A stretch of DNA of 64,000 bases from Herbidospora solisilvae. GTDB lineage: Bacteria > Actinomycetota > Actinomycetes > Streptosporangiales > Streptosporangiaceae. The notes below the pieces were generated by a model. The model made no database searches. It was given only the letters and a program-made list of their open reading frames with translations, and had not been told where the DNA came from. The translations under genes were made by a program, and so were the position numbers. Shown in pieces: positions 52,081-63,124 of this stretch. The DNA lies in assembly GCF_009901565.1 (NCBI RefSeq), contig NZ_WXEW01000007.1:1-64000 (forward strand), given 5' to 3'. Within the stretch, counting starts at the first letter, position 1. Each line of letters begins with the position of its first letter.

Positions 52081-53601
52081 TCAGACCAGCAGTGGCATCG
52101 AGAAGAAGACCGCCAGCGCGATGGCCAGGCAGATCAGGAAGCCGATCAGCTCCCACGCCCAGTCGTGGTGACGTTCCGGCTTGGCCTTCGGCGCCCGCCG
52201 CCCCGCGTGACTGCGGGCCGGGGGCAGCAGCGGGGGCGGGTCGAGCGGGGCCTCGGGCAGTGAGCCTGTCTGAACGGCCCTGACCAGGGCGCTTTCGGGC
52301 CTGTCGATCGTGGTCGAACCCTGCGGCAGGTCGTCGTCTTCGGCGATCGGCCGGGAGAACACCAGCCGGTCGGACGGCAGCAGGTCGGGCATCGTGGTCT
52401 CGCCCGGCGACTCGGGCTCGGTCACCGGCGCGACGTCCACCGCGGTGTTCGCCGCGGTGTCGGCCGCGGTGTCCGCCATAGTGTCCGCCGCGGTGCCGGC
52501 GGCCGGCAGGTCAGGGGCGCCGGAATCGGGAAGTTCCGTCTTCGCGGGCTCGGCCACGGGAGTGTGGTCGGTCTCGGTGGTGAAGGCGTCGAACGACGCC
52601 ATCTTCGAGAAGGCTTCGAGCTGGTCTTCGACGACGGCCTCGACCGCCTCCACCGTCTCTGGCGGTGCGGGGGCGGGCTGCGGCGCGGGCATGCTCATGC
52701 GGCGCTTCGGCGGGCCGTTGCCGATGTTCTTCAGGATCGAGCCACGCAGGCGGGGCATCGGCTCGGTCAGCGCCTCGTGACGGCGGCGGCGTTCGGCCCT
52801 CTTCGTCGGGTTGGTCAGGTCGTCGAGCGGGACGACCGTCGTGTTCGTCGCCGGGTCGGTGTCGGTCGCCAGCGGCAGCGGCCACGAGGGCGCGGTGGGC
52901 CAGAGCTTACGGACCGGCAGGGAGGACTTCCGGCGGATCGGCGGGGCCTGGTCGAAAGGGAGGGCCGACTGGTGGAGGCGGCGCAGCACGTCGTGAGGCG
53001 GCTCGCGCCAGGGGAGCCGGGCCAGCACGTCTTCGAGGGGGGCGACCCCGATGGCGTCGTACACCTCTTCGACGTCGCGCGCGATGAACGGCGCGGTGCG
53101 GGCGGCGGCGACGGCGGTGGCGAGGGTCTGGGCGAACCGGTGGCGGGCGCTGGTGGCCAGCTCTTCCGCGGTGTCGGCGGCGACGTCGAGGACTAAGGCG
53201 AGCTCGGCGGAGCTGAGCCCGCAGTGGGCCGACAGCAGCAGGACCTCGCGCTGGTGGGGCCGGATGTCGCGGAAGACGCGCTCGATGAGCGCGGTCGCCG
53301 GGTCGGCGATGGAGTCGACGGCGGGCATCGCGTAGCTGACGTCGCGGCGGTAGATCTCGCGCCGGGCGAGGGAGAAGAGCGCCGCGCGAGGCGGATCCGT
53401 CGGCGGGACGCCCGTGAGCACGGCGACCAGGGCGTCGGCGGCCGAGGCCGTCTCACCCAGCTGGTCGTGGCAGTAGGCGAACAGCCCGGCGGCGTGACGC
53501 TCGTAGAGCTCGGCGATCAGGTCGCTCCTGGAACGCTGACCCGTGAGCGGTGTTGTCACGGCCGGTACCCCTGGTGTTGAAGTGGAGGGATCGTACGTCA
53601 A
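52081..53601 (-). CDS. Sigma-70-like protein with C-terminal membrane helix
   Basis: A 506-residue protein. The first about 180 residues resemble an ECF-like sigma factor: region 2-like LIAELYERHAAGLFAYCHDQ and region 4-like IRPHQREVLLLSAHCGLSSA. A long Pro/Ala/Thr-rich low-complexity middle with TAADTMADTAADTA-type repeats follows, then one hydrophobic helix (about 483-506, WELIGFLICLAIALAVFF) at the very C-terminus. The layout would place the sigma domain on the cytoplasmic face of the membrane. No anti-sigma gene is beside it. It may be a signalling adaptor, not a sigma factor. Confidence 0.72.
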   Translation of the reverse strand: MTYDPSTSTPGVPAVTTPLTGQRSRSDLIAELYERHAAGLFAYCHDQLGETASAADALVAVLTGVPPTDPPRAALFSLARREIYRRDVSYAMPAVDSIADPATALIERVFRDIRPHQREVLLLSAHCGLSSAELALVLDVAADTAEELATSARHRFAQTLATAVAAARTAPFIARDVEEVYDAIGVAPLEDVLARLPWREPPHDVLRRLHQSALPFDQAPPIRRKSSLPVRKLWPTAPSWPLPLATDTDPATNTTVVPLDDLTNPTKRAERRRRHEALTEPMPRLRGSILKNIGNGPPKRRMSMPAPQPAPAPPETVEAVEAVVEDQLEAFSKMASFDAFTTETDHTPVAEPAKTELPDSGAPDLPAAGTAADTMADTAADTAANTAVDVAPVTEPESPGETTMPDLLPSDRLVFSRPIAEDDDLPQGSTTIDRPESALVRAVQTGSLPEAPLDPPPLLPPARSHAGRRAPKAKPERHHDWAWELIGFLICLAIALAVFFSMPLLV

Positions 53602-53626
53602 TCATGCCGCCACCGAGGCTGGAGCG

Positions 53627-53638
53627 CACTAATTAGTG
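53627..53638. promoter_or_regulatory. Palindrome upstream of osmolyte transporter
   Basis: CACTAATTAGTG is a perfect 12-bp palindrome in the divergent gap between the sigma-like gene and the OpuC-type operon, 110 bp before the operon start. Length and symmetry fit a MarR- or TetR-type operator. Confidence 0.45.
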
Positions 53639-53748
53639 GGCTTTTGATTCATATTCTTCTGGGCAGTGACCATTGATCATTTCGGAATGTAACAAAGCCC
53701 TCGTAGGCTGGCCCGCGGAGATCGACACCCTGTGGACAGAGGTCACCA

Positions 53749-54702
53749 GTGATCACTTTTGACGGCGTCACGAAACGCTACGCCGACGGGACGGTCGCGG
53801 TGGACGACCTCTCCCTGGAGGTGCCGACCGGCGCCATCACGGTCTTCGTCGGCCCCTCGGGCTGCGGGAAGACCACCTCCCTGCGGATGATCAACCGGAT
53901 GATCGACCCGTCGCAGGGCCGCGTCCTCCTCGACGGCAAGGACGTCACCACCGTCGACCCGGCCACCCTGCGCCGCGGCATCGGCTACGTCATCCAGCAG
54001 GCCGGCCTGTTCCCCCACCGCCGCATCGTCGACAACGTCGCCACGGTGCCGCTGCTGCTCGGCTGGGACAAGAAGAAGGCCCGCGACCGCGCGATGGAAC
54101 TGCTCGAACGTGTCGGCCTCGACCCCAAGATGGCCCGCCGCTACCCCTTCCAGCTCTCCGGCGGCCAGCAGCAGCGGGTCGGGGTGGCCCGCGCGCTGGC
54201 CGCCGACCCGCCGGTGCTGCTGATGGACGAGCCCTTCAGCGCCGTCGACCCGATCGTGCGCGCCTCGCTCCAGGAGGAGCTGCTCCGGCTGCAGTCCGAG
54301 CTGCACAAGACGATCGTGTTCGTCACCCACGACATCGACGAGGCGGTCAAGCTCGGCGACACCGTCGCGGTGCTGCGGGTGGGCGGGAAGCTGGCCCAGA
54401 TCGCCGCGCCCGCCGACCTGCTGAGCGGCCCGGCCGACGACTTCGTGCGCGAATTCCTCGGCCGCGACCGGGGCATCCGGCGGCTCGGCTTCGTCCCGGC
54501 GAAGGACCTGGCGCTCGACCCGGCGCCCGAGGGCGTGACGCCCGAGGGTCACGGGACCTTCAACCCGGCGAGAGACTCCCTGCGAGCCGCGCTCGACGCG
54601 GCCCTGCTGTCGCCCGACGGGCTGGCGGTGGCGGTCGACGACGACGGGCGGGTGCTCGGGGTGGTCGGCCAGGCCGCGCTCGTGGGGGCGGCCCGTGGAT
54701 GA
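53749..54702 (+). CDS. Glycine betaine/choline ABC transporter ATP-binding protein (OpuCA-like)
   Basis: A 317-residue ATPase. Walker A VGPSGCGKTTS, signature LSGGQQQRVGVARAL, Walker B PVLLMDEPFSAVDPI and H-loop FVTHDIDEA are complete. The C-terminal extension includes a partial CBS-like region (TPEGHGTFNPARDSLRAALD). First gene of a four-gene osmolyte importer of the quaternary-amine uptake class; GTG start 53749. Confidence 0.9.
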   Translation: MITFDGVTKRYADGTVAVDDLSLEVPTGAITVFVGPSGCGKTTSLRMINRMIDPSQGRVLLDGKDVTTVDPATLRRGIGYVIQQAGLFPHRRIVDNVATVPLLLGWDKKKARDRAMELLERVGLDPKMARRYPFQLSGGQQQRVGVARALAADPPVLLMDEPFSAVDPIVRASLQEELLRLQSELHKTIVFVTHDIDEAVKLGDTVAVLRVGGKLAQIAAPADLLSGPADDFVREFLGRDRGIRRLGFVPAKDLALDPAPEGVTPEGHGTFNPARDSLRAALDAALLSPDGLAVAVDDDGRVLGVVGQAALVGAARG

Positions 54703-55360
54703 GCCACTCGTCCGCTGGGACTGGATCGCCCGCAACTGGGACAACGGCGGGCCCACCTCGGTGAAGGTCCTGCTGGAGAACCACATCGTGATGGCGTTCG
54801 TGCCGGTCGTCGCCGGGTTGCTGATCGCGATCCCGCTCGGCCTGGCCTGCGCCCGCTACCGGTGGCTCTACCAGCCGACCGTCGGGATCATGAACGTCGT
54901 CTACTCGCTGCCCTCGCTGGCGCTGTTCTCGATCCTGCTGTCGGTCACCGGGCTGACGCAGACGACCGTCATCATCCCGCTGACCCTGTTCTCCCTGGCC
55001 GTGCTCATCCCGGCCGTGGTCGACGGCATGCGGTCGGTGCCCGACCACGTGCGCCAGTCGGCCGTCGCCATGGGCTTCCAGCCCTACCGGCGGCTGGTCT
55101 CCGTGGAGCTGCCCATCGCGGTGCCGGTCGTCCTGGCCGGGCTGCGGGTCGCGGCCGTGTCGAGCATCTCGCTGGTCAGCGTGGGCGCGCTCATCGGGCA
55201 GGGCGGGCTCGGTTACCTGTTCATCGACGGCTGGCAGCGGCAGTTCTACACCCCGATCGTGGTCGGGATCGTGCTCGTGGTCGCGCTGGCCCTGGTCGCC
55301 GACCTGGTCATCATCGCGGCCCAGCGCCTGCTGACGCCGTGGGCGAGGAGGCGGGCGTGA
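54695..55360 (+). CDS. Osmolyte ABC transporter permease (OpuCB-like)
   Basis: A 221-residue BPD_transp_1 permease with about five membrane helices. The EAA-like loop is VRQSAVAMGFQPYRRLVSVELPIAVP, where the ATPase docks. It overlaps the ATPase gene by eight bases and the next permease by GTGA, so subunits are made together. Imports glycine betaine, choline or carnitine-like compounds. Confidence 0.88.
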   Translation: MDEPLVRWDWIARNWDNGGPTSVKVLLENHIVMAFVPVVAGLLIAIPLGLACARYRWLYQPTVGIMNVVYSLPSLALFSILLSVTGLTQTTVIIPLTLFSLAVLIPAVVDGMRSVPDHVRQSAVAMGFQPYRRLVSVELPIAVPVVLAGLRVAAVSSISLVSVGALIGQGGLGYLFIDGWQRQFYTPIVVGIVLVVALALVADLVIIAAQRLLTPWARRRA

Positions 55361-56019
55361 ACTGGCTCATCGAGTTCTTCGGCAGCGCCGAATACTGGTC
55401 GGGCGACGACGCCATCCCGCTGCGGCTGCTCCAGCACCTCGAATACTCCTTCCTGGCCTTCGCCATCGCCGCGCTGATCGCGATCCCGCTCGGACTGTTC
55501 ATCGGGCACACCGGCCGGGGCGCGGTCATCGTCGTGGTGTCGGCCAACGCGGCCCGCGCGCTGCCCACGCTGGGCCTGCTGGTGCTGGTGGTGCTGCTCA
55601 TCGGCGTCGGCACGCTCTGGCCGGTGCTGATCCCGCTGATCGCCCTCGCGATCCCGCCGATCCTGGTCAACACCTACGAGGGCATCCGGGGCGCCGACCC
55701 CGATCTGCGCGACGCCGCATACGGGATGGGCCTGCGGGGAAGTCAGGTGCTGTTCCGGGCGTTGCTGCCTGTTGCGCTGCCGTTGATCCTGCTGGGTCTG
55801 CGGCTGTCGGCCATCACCGTGGTGGCGACGGCGACCGTGGCGGCCTACGTCGGGCTCGGCGGGCTGGGGAGGTACATCATCGACGGGCTGGCGACGAAGA
55901 ACTACGCCGAAGTGTTCGGGGGAGCGGTGCTGGTCGTCCTGCTCGCGCTGGCGGTGCAGACCGGGTTCACGCTGCTCAACCGGGTAATCGTCTCGCCGGG
56001 GGTGCGGCAGGTCCGCTAA
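55357..56019 (+). CDS. Osmolyte ABC transporter permease (OpuCD-like)
   Basis: A 220-residue second permease, with the EAA-like loop LRDAAYGMGLRGSQVLFRALLPVALP and about five or six helices. GTG 55357 overlaps the preceding stop. Two permease subunits in tandem are the standard OpuC layout. It begins with NWLIEFFGSAEYWSGDDAIP, an amphipathic lead typical of these permeases. Confidence 0.88.
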   Translation: MNWLIEFFGSAEYWSGDDAIPLRLLQHLEYSFLAFAIAALIAIPLGLFIGHTGRGAVIVVVSANAARALPTLGLLVLVVLLIGVGTLWPVLIPLIALAIPPILVNTYEGIRGADPDLRDAAYGMGLRGSQVLFRALLPVALPLILLGLRLSAITVVATATVAAYVGLGGLGRYIIDGLATKNYAEVFGGAVLVVLLALAVQTGFTLLNRVIVSPGVRQVR

Positions 56020-56055
56020 TCTCGACCTATCCCCCCGATTTTGAAGGGAATGTAC

Positions 56056-56970
56056 GTGAAACGAGCACTCGTCACCGCGCTCGCCGCGGTGTTCGCCCTA
56101 TCCGCCTGCGGAGGAGGTGGCGGCGACCCGTTGGCGCAGGCCACCCCGTCCGCCCCCGCCGCCTCGGGGGGCTCCGCCGCGGCCTCGACGGTCGTCGTCG
56201 GCTCCTTCAACTTCCCCGAGAGCGTGCTGCTGGGCTCGATCTACGCGCAGGCCCTGCAGGCCAAGGGCGTCACCGTCGAGGAGAAGCCCAACATCGGCTC
56301 CCGCGAGGTCGTCTTCGACCAGATCAAGAGCGGCGGCCTGACGGTGCTGCCCGAGTACGTCGGCTCGCTGCTGGCCTTCGTCGACCCCGCCGCCACCGCC
56401 AAGTCGACCGACGACGTGGTGGCCGGGCTGAAGGCCAAGCTGCCGCCGGAGGTCGAGATCCTCACCCCGGCCGCCGCGCAGGACGGCAACTCCCTCACGG
56501 TCACCAAGGCGTTCGCGGCCGAGAAGAGCCTGACGACGATCGAAGATCTGGCGAAGATCTCCAAGGACCTCGTGGTCGGCGGCCCGCCGGAGTTCAAGGA
56601 GCGCCAGGAGGAGAACTTCAAGAACACCTACGGCCTGGAGTTCAAGTCGTGGGAGCCCACGGCCGAGACCACGGCCGACGCCATCAAGAGCGGCACCATC
56701 CAGGTCGGCAACGTGTTCACCACCGACCCGAAGATCCTGCTCAACGACCTGGTCTCGCTCCAGGACAACAAGAACGCCTTCGCCGCCGACAACATCGCGC
56801 CGCTGGTGTTCAAGGCCGGGGCCGACGACACGGTCAAGACCACGCTCGACGCCGTCTCGGCCAAGCTCACCACCGAAGGCCTGCTCGAACTGATGAAGCA
56901 GGTCGCGGTCGACAAGGCCGACCCGCCGGTGGTCGCCAAAGACTGGCTGACCAAGAACGGTTTGCTCTGA
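56056..56970 (+). CDS. Glycine betaine-type substrate-binding lipoprotein (OpuCC-like)
   Basis: A 304-residue exported lipoprotein. The signal peptide MKRALVTALAAVFALSAC has the lipobox LSAC (Cys18), followed by a Gly/Ala/Pro linker. The OpuAC domain has VVGSFNFPESVLLGSIYAQA and SREVVFDQIKSGGLTVLPEY. GTG 56056 is preferred: GAAGGGA lies at the right distance, whereas ATG 56050 is too close to it. Its stop overlaps the flavin reductase ATG (TGATG), so they may be cotranscribed. Confidence 0.9.
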   Translation: MKRALVTALAAVFALSACGGGGGDPLAQATPSAPAASGGSAAASTVVVGSFNFPESVLLGSIYAQALQAKGVTVEEKPNIGSREVVFDQIKSGGLTVLPEYVGSLLAFVDPAATAKSTDDVVAGLKAKLPPEVEILTPAAAQDGNSLTVTKAFAAEKSLTTIEDLAKISKDLVVGGPPEFKERQEENFKNTYGLEFKSWEPTAETTADAIKSGTIQVGNVFTTDPKILLNDLVSLQDNKNAFAADNIAPLVFKAGADDTVKTTLDAVSAKLTTEGLLELMKQVAVDKADPPVVAKDWLTKNGLL

Positions 56971-57470
56971 TGACGACCCCGGCGGCGGGCGCGCTGTTCG
57001 TCGAGGCGATGGCCCAGCTCGCCGCCGGGGTCGCGGTCGTCACGGTGAAAGACGACCGCGACGACGTCGGCAACACCGTCACCAGCCTGCTGTCGGTCTC
57101 GGCCACGCCGCCGACCGTGCTGATCAGCCTCGCCAACGGCGCCTACCTGACCGAGCTGCTGCTGCGGCGCGACCGGTGGGCCGCGACGCTGCTCGCCGAC
57201 GGCCAGCAGGCCATCGCCTCGCGCTTCGCCACCCCGGGCCGCCCCGGCGCCCGCCTGCTGCTCGCCTCGGTGGCCCACCACCGCGGCGCCCAGTCGGAGG
57301 CGCTCATCGTCGAGGGCGGGGTGGCCGCCCTGGAGGCCGAGACCATGACGGTCGTCCCGGCCGGCGACCACATGTTGTTCGTCGCCCAGGTGACGGCGGT
57401 CGACTACGTCGACGCGGCCAGGCCGCCGCTCACCCGGCTGCGTGGCCGTTACCGGCCGGTCGGGGGCTAG
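56970..57470 (+). CDS. Flavin reductase-like domain protein
   Basis: A 166-residue split-barrel flavin reductase of the HpaC/NmoB type. Indicators are AAGVAVVTVKDDRDDVGNTV, SLLSVSATPPTVLISLANGA and a C-terminal DHMLFVAQVTAVDY. It would supply reduced FMN to a monooxygenase or bind flavin itself. Its start overlaps the lipoprotein stop by one base, and its stop lies against the convergent sppA. Confidence 0.82.
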   Translation: MTTPAAGALFVEAMAQLAAGVAVVTVKDDRDDVGNTVTSLLSVSATPPTVLISLANGAYLTELLLRRDRWAATLLADGQQAIASRFATPGRPGARLLLASVAHHRGAQSEALIVEGGVAALEAETMTVVPAGDHMLFVAQVTAVDYVDAARPPLTRLRGRYRPVGG

Positions 57471-59155
57471 CGGATCACCCACTGGCCGGGCAGCACCAGC
57501 GGCCCGGCGGCGGGCAGGCCCAGCTCGGCGGCGAACGCCGCCAGCGGCCCCCACGCCTCAAGACGGACCCGCGCCGTCGCGGCCGTCTTGTCCTCGCTCG
57601 ACTCGGCCGGCATCAGCCGCTCCAGCGGGTTGATCTTCGGGTAGGACCGCACCGGCGCGTCGGCCGCCAGCCCGGCCCGCTTGCGCGCCTCGGCCAGCGC
57701 GTCCTCGATTCCGCCGAGCTCGTCGACCAGCCCGTTGTCGCGGGCGTCGGCGCCGGTCCAGACGCGGCCCCGGGCCAGCGACTCGGCCTTCTCACGCTCC
57801 ATGCCGCGGCCCTGCGCGACCTTGTCGACGAAGTCGTCGTAGACGCGGTCGAGCCAGGTGTTGACGCGGGCCCACTGGGAGTCGGAGAACGGCCGGGTGG
57901 AGGAGAACATGCCCGCGTTGGCGCCCTCGGCGACGATCTCGGTGGAGATGCCGAGCCGGCCGAGCAGCCCGCCGAGCACCGCCTTGCCGCCGAACACGCC
58001 GATCGAACCGGTGAGGGTGCCGGGCTGGGCGTAGATGACGTCGGCGGCCATCGAGACGAAGTAGCCGCCCGAGGCGGCGACGTCGCCCATCGACACGATG
58101 ACCGGCTTGCCCGCCCGCTTGGCCAGGATGACCTCGCGCCAGATCGAGTCGGAGGCGGTGTAGGAGCCGCCGGGGCTGTCGACCCGGAACACGATCGCGC
58201 GCACCTTGTCGTCGCGGCGGGCCGCGCGGATCGCCGCGCTGATGGTGTCGGAGCCCATCGCGCTGCCGCCGCCCAGGGGCGAGCGGCCGCTGCGGCCCAG
58301 CCGGATCGCGCCGTGGCCGTGGACCAGCGCGACGACCTGCTCACCCGGGTGGGGCATCTTGGGCAGGGCGGTCTTCGCGTAGCGGGCGACGTACAGGAGC
58401 AGGGAGTCTTCCGGTACGTGGTCGGCGTAGACCTCGTCGCGGTACTTCAGCCCGTCGACCAGACCGGCCGCGACGGCCTCCTGGCCGTAGAACGGGCCTT
58501 GGTCGATGAGTTCGCGCACCCGCTTGGGTTCGAGGCCGCGGCCCTCGGCGATGCCGGCCACGAGCTGCTCGGTCAGCGACTCGGCCAGCCGCCCGGTCAT
58601 CTCCTTGTGGGCGTCGGTCATGTGGTCTTGGGTGAACATGTTGGCGGCGGTCTTGTACTGGTGGCGCTGGCCCACCTGGTAGTCGACGTCGAGCTTGCCG
58701 AGCGCGCCCTTGAGGAAACGCTGCTCGATCGCGACGCCGGTCAGCCCGACGTCGCCCGACGGCTGGAGGTAGACCTTCTCGAAGGCGCTGGCCAGGTAGT
58801 AGGGCACGGTGCCGTTGGCGACCTCGCCGTAGGTGTCGGCCCAGGCCACGGTGAGCTTCCCGGCGGCGCGGAAGTGCACGACCGCGTTGCGGATCTCCTG
58901 GACCATGGCGAGCCCGAGGGGATGGCCGCCGATCTTGACGATCAGGCCCTTCACCCGGGGGTCGCGGCGGGCCCGCCGCAGGCCGCCGATGACGTCGCTC
59001 AGCCGGGCCCGGCGCATCGACAACAAGGCCGACACGGGGTCGGCGGGCGGAGCGTCGGTCAGACCTTCGGTCAGGTCGAGCTCCAGCATCAGCGGGGAGG
59101 TCCGGCGCTGCCGCATCTTGCCGACGGCCTCGATGATCGTCTTGGTCGCGTCCAT
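57467..59155 (-). CDS. sppA: Signal peptide peptidase SppA, 67 kDa type
   Basis: A 562-residue serine protease with two ClpP-like halves. The catalytic Ser is in SMGDVAASGGYFVSMAAD and the upstream half supplies the Lys (KGALGKLDVDYQVGQRHQY-type segment near residue 150). It degrades signal peptides after cleavage, at the membrane. ATG 59155 is chosen (MDATKTIIEAVGKM) because the family begins there; a longer frame reaches 59188 across a terminator stem. No classic membrane helix is seen. Confidence 0.88.
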   Translation of the reverse strand: MDATKTIIEAVGKMRQRRTSPLMLELDLTEGLTDAPPADPVSALLSMRRARLSDVIGGLRRARRDPRVKGLIVKIGGHPLGLAMVQEIRNAVVHFRAAGKLTVAWADTYGEVANGTVPYYLASAFEKVYLQPSGDVGLTGVAIEQRFLKGALGKLDVDYQVGQRHQYKTAANMFTQDHMTDAHKEMTGRLAESLTEQLVAGIAEGRGLEPKRVRELIDQGPFYGQEAVAAGLVDGLKYRDEVYADHVPEDSLLLYVARYAKTALPKMPHPGEQVVALVHGHGAIRLGRSGRSPLGGGSAMGSDTISAAIRAARRDDKVRAIVFRVDSPGGSYTASDSIWREVILAKRAGKPVIVSMGDVAASGGYFVSMAADVIYAQPGTLTGSIGVFGGKAVLGGLLGRLGISTEIVAEGANAGMFSSTRPFSDSQWARVNTWLDRVYDDFVDKVAQGRGMEREKAESLARGRVWTGADARDNGLVDELGGIEDALAEARKRAGLAADAPVRSYPKINPLERLMPAESSEDKTAATARVRLEAWGPLAAFAAELGLPAAGPLVLPGQWVIR

Positions 59156-59173
59156 GAGCCCCACACTAAGCGA

Positions 59174-59204
59174 AACGGCCCCGCGCACAGGGCGCGGAGC
59201 CGTT
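59174..59204 (-). terminator. Intrinsic terminator of the chitinase gene
   Basis: A stem of AACGGC-CCGCGC with GCGCGG-GCCGTT arms lies between 59174 and 59204, with two single-base bulges and an ACAG loop. It follows the chitinase stop (59222) on its strand and precedes the SppA start. Confidence 0.7.
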
Positions 59205-59221
59205 CAGCCGTCAGAGGACGG

Positions 59222-60820
<1,599 letters not shown>

Positions 60821-60844
60821 GGAACGCTCCCGGGGGGTAATTCT

Positions 60845-60859
60845 TAGGAAAGTTTCCTA
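60845..60859. promoter_or_regulatory. Palindrome upstream of chitinase
   Basis: TAGGAAAGTTTCCTA is a perfect inverted repeat around a central G, about 25 bp before the chitinase start. It would overlap the promoter or leader, and is a plausible repressor site. Confidence 0.55.
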
Positions 60860-60877
60860 TTAGTAGCCCGAGATTAG

Positions 60878-60887
60878 GACCATGGTC
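60878..60887. promoter_or_regulatory. Second palindrome upstream of chitinase
   Basis: GACCATGGTC is a perfect 10-bp palindrome about 58 bp before the chitinase start, 18 bp beyond the first palindrome. Confidence 0.35.
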
Positions 60888-60940
60888 TGACGGGGGTCAA
60901 CTCCTCCGTAAGGGGGTTAATCTGCGCTTAAGGTTCCCAT

Positions 60941-60964
60941 AAGAAAGGGCCCCCGGAGGGGCCC
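60941..60964 (-). terminator. Intrinsic terminator of glgB
   Basis: A stem GGGCCCC (60947-60953) / GGGGCCC (60958-60964) with a CGGA loop is followed on the minus strand by TTTCTT. It lies four bases past the glgB stop. Confidence 0.8.
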
Positions 60965-60967
60965 CTG

Positions 60968-63112
60968 TCAAGCTTCCTTACGCAACCAGACGGTGCCCAG
61001 CGGAGGCACCCGCAGCCGGACCGAATAGGGCAGCCCGTGGTGCTCCGCCTCGGTCGCCACCACGCCGCCCAGGTTGCCGACGCCGCTGCCGGCGTACTCG
61101 TAGGCGTCGGTGTTGAGCACCTCGGTCCAGGTGCCGCCCTCGGGCAGGCCCAGGCGGTAGTCCTCGTGAGGACCGCCGGAGAAGTTGGTCACGCAGGCCA
61201 GCGCCGAGCCGTCGGTGCCGTAGCGGACGAACGAGAACACGTTCCCCGAGAAGTCGTCGGCGTCGATCCAGCGGAACCCGTCGGGGGTGTCATCTTGGGT
61301 GTAGAGCGCCGGGGTGTCCTTGTAGACGCCGTTCAGGTCGCGTACGAGCCGCTGCACGCCCTGGTGGAAGTCGAAGTCGAGCACCCACCAGTCGAGCCCC
61401 TTCGACTCCGACCACTCGCCGCCCTGGCCGAACTCCCCGCCCATGAACAGCAGCTGCTTGCCCGGGTGGGCCCACATGAAGGCGTAGAGGGCACGCAGGT
61501 TGGCGAAGCGCTGCCACTCGTCGCCGGGCATCTTGCCCAGCAGCGAGCCCTTCAGGTGGACGACCTCGTCGTGCGACAGCGGCAGCACGAAGTTCTCGGA
61601 GTAGGCGTACATCAGCGAGAACGTGAGCTGGTGATGGTGGTACTGGCGGAAGACCGGCTCGTGGGCGAGGTAGGCCAGGGTGTCGTGCATCCAGCCCATG
61701 TTCCACTTGAAGCCGAAGCCCAGGCCGCCCAGGTGGACCGGCCGCGAGACGCCGGGCCAGGCCGTCGACTCCTCGGCGATCGTGACGATGCCGGGGGCCT
61801 CGCGGTAGGCGACGGCGTTCATCTCCTTGAGGAACTCGATCGCGTCGAGGTTCTCGCGGCCGCCGAACTGGTTGGGGGTCCACTCGCCGTCGCGGCGGGA
61901 GTAGTCGAGGTAGAGCATCGAGGCCACGGCGTCGACGCGCAGGCCGTCGATGTGGAACTCGCGCAACCAGTAGACCGCGTTGGCGACCAGGAAGTTCTTC
62001 ACCTCGCGGCGGCCGAAGTCGAACACGTAGGTGCCCCAGTCGGGGTGCTCGCCGCGGTGGGGGTCGGCGTGCTCGTACAGGGGAGTGCCGTCGAAGCGCG
62101 CCAGGGCCCACTCGTCCATCGGGAAGTGGGCCGGCACCCAGTCGACGATGACCCCGACGCCCGCCTGGTGCAGCGCGTCGACCAGGGCGCGGAACTCGTC
62201 GGGGGAGCCGAACCGGGAGGTCGGCGCGTAGTAGGAGGTGACCTGGTAACCCCACGACCCGCCGAACGGGTGCTCGGCGACCGGCATGAACTCGACGTGG
62301 GTGAACCCCATCTCGGTCACGTACGCGGTCAGCTGGTCGGCCAGTTCGAGGTAGGACAACCCCGGGCGCCAGGAGCCCAGGTGCACCTCGTAGGTCGACA
62401 TCGGCTCCTTGAGCGCGTCGCGGCCCGCGCGGGCGGCCATCCACTCCTCGTCGTTCCAGGTGTAGGACGACTCGTCGACGACCGAGGCGGTCAGCGGCGG
62501 CACCTCGGTGCGCCGCGCCATCGGGTCGGCCTTGCCCCGCCACACCCCGTCGACGCCCAGGATCTCGAACTTGTAGCGGGTGCCGGCCCCCACGCCGGGG
62601 ATGAACAGCTCCCACACCCCGGCCGAGCCCAGCGACCGCATCGGGTGGCCGCCGCCGTTCCAGTGGTTGAAGTCGCCGATCACCCGTACGCCCAGCGCGT
62701 TGGGCGCCCACACCGCGAAGGCGGTGCCGGGTTCGTCCTCGTGGGTCAGCACCCGCGCGCCGAGCACCTCCCACAGGCGCTCGTGGCGGCCCTCGCCGAT
62801 CAGGTGCAGGTCGACCTCGCCGAGCGTCGGCCAGTGGCGGTAGGGGTCGCCGGCCTCGATCGGCTCGCCGCCCTCGTACTTCACCCGCAGCCGGTAGGCA
62901 GGGATCTTGTCCAGGCCCGGCAGGAGGACTTCGAAGACGCCGAACTCGACGTGCGCCAGGGCGTGGGCCTCCCCGTCGACCAGCGCCTCGACCGTCTCCG
63001 CGAACGGCCGCAGCACCCGGATGACCACGCCCTCGCCCGTCAGATGGGCGCCCAGGATCGAGTGGGGGTCGTGGTGGGCGCCGCCGGCGAGACGGTCCAA
63101 GTCGTTCCTCAT
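60968..63112 (-). CDS. glgB: 1,4-alpha-glucan branching enzyme
   Basis: A 714-residue GH13 enzyme. An N-terminal CBM48 pair ([20 protein letters not shown] and [20 protein letters not shown]) precedes the GH13 barrel, with the catalytic Asp in [18 protein letters not shown], the Glu in [16 protein letters not shown] and [10 protein letters not shown]. It makes alpha-1,6 branches in glycogen or alpha-glucan. The upstream partial maltokinase suggests the GlgE/TreS-Mak pathway. Ends at a clear terminator. Confidence 0.95.
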   Translation of the reverse strand: MRNDLDRLAGGAHHDPHSILGAHLTGEGVVIRVLRPFAETVEALVDGEAHALAHVEFGVFEVLLPGLDKIPAYRLRVKYEGGEPIEAGDPYRHWPTLGEVDLHLIGEGRHERLWEVLGARVLTHEDEPGTAFAVWAPNALGVRVIGDFNHWNGGGHPMRSLGSAGVWELFIPGVGAGTRYKFEILGVDGVWRGKADPMARRTEVPPLTASVVDESSYTWNDEEWMAARAGRDALKEPMSTYEVHLGSWRPGLSYLELADQLTAYVTEMGFTHVEFMPVAEHPFGGSWGYQVTSYYAPTSRFGSPDEFRALVDALHQAGVGVIVDWVPAHFPMDEWALARFDGTPLYEHADPHRGEHPDWGTYVFDFGRREVKNFLVANAVYWLREFHIDGLRVDAVASMLYLDYSRRDGEWTPNQFGGRENLDAIEFLKEMNAVAYREAPGIVTIAEESTAWPGVSRPVHLGGLGFGFKWNMGWMHDTLAYLAHEPVFRQYHHHQLTFSLMYAYSENFVLPLSHDEVVHLKGSLLGKMPGDEWQRFANLRALYAFMWAHPGKQLLFMGGEFGQGGEWSESKGLDWWVLDFDFHQGVQRLVRDLNGVYKDTPALYTQDDTPDGFRWIDADDFSGNVFSFVRYGTDGSALACVTNFSGGPHEDYRLGLPEGGTWTEVLNTDAYEYAGSGVGNLGGVVATEAEHHGLPYSVRLRVPPLGTVWLRKEA

Positions 63113-63124
63113 CTATGCCAACTC

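Noticed and set aside
53749-54702. CBS-pair domain on the osmolyte ATPase
   Set aside because: Only a short partial segment similar to one CBS motif is seen; a full pair is not evident, so it is mentioned only as a possible remnant.
60878-60887. DasR (dre) site at the chitinase promoter
   Set aside because: The palindrome GACCATGGTC has the half-sites in the wrong order relative to the TGGTCTAGACCA consensus.
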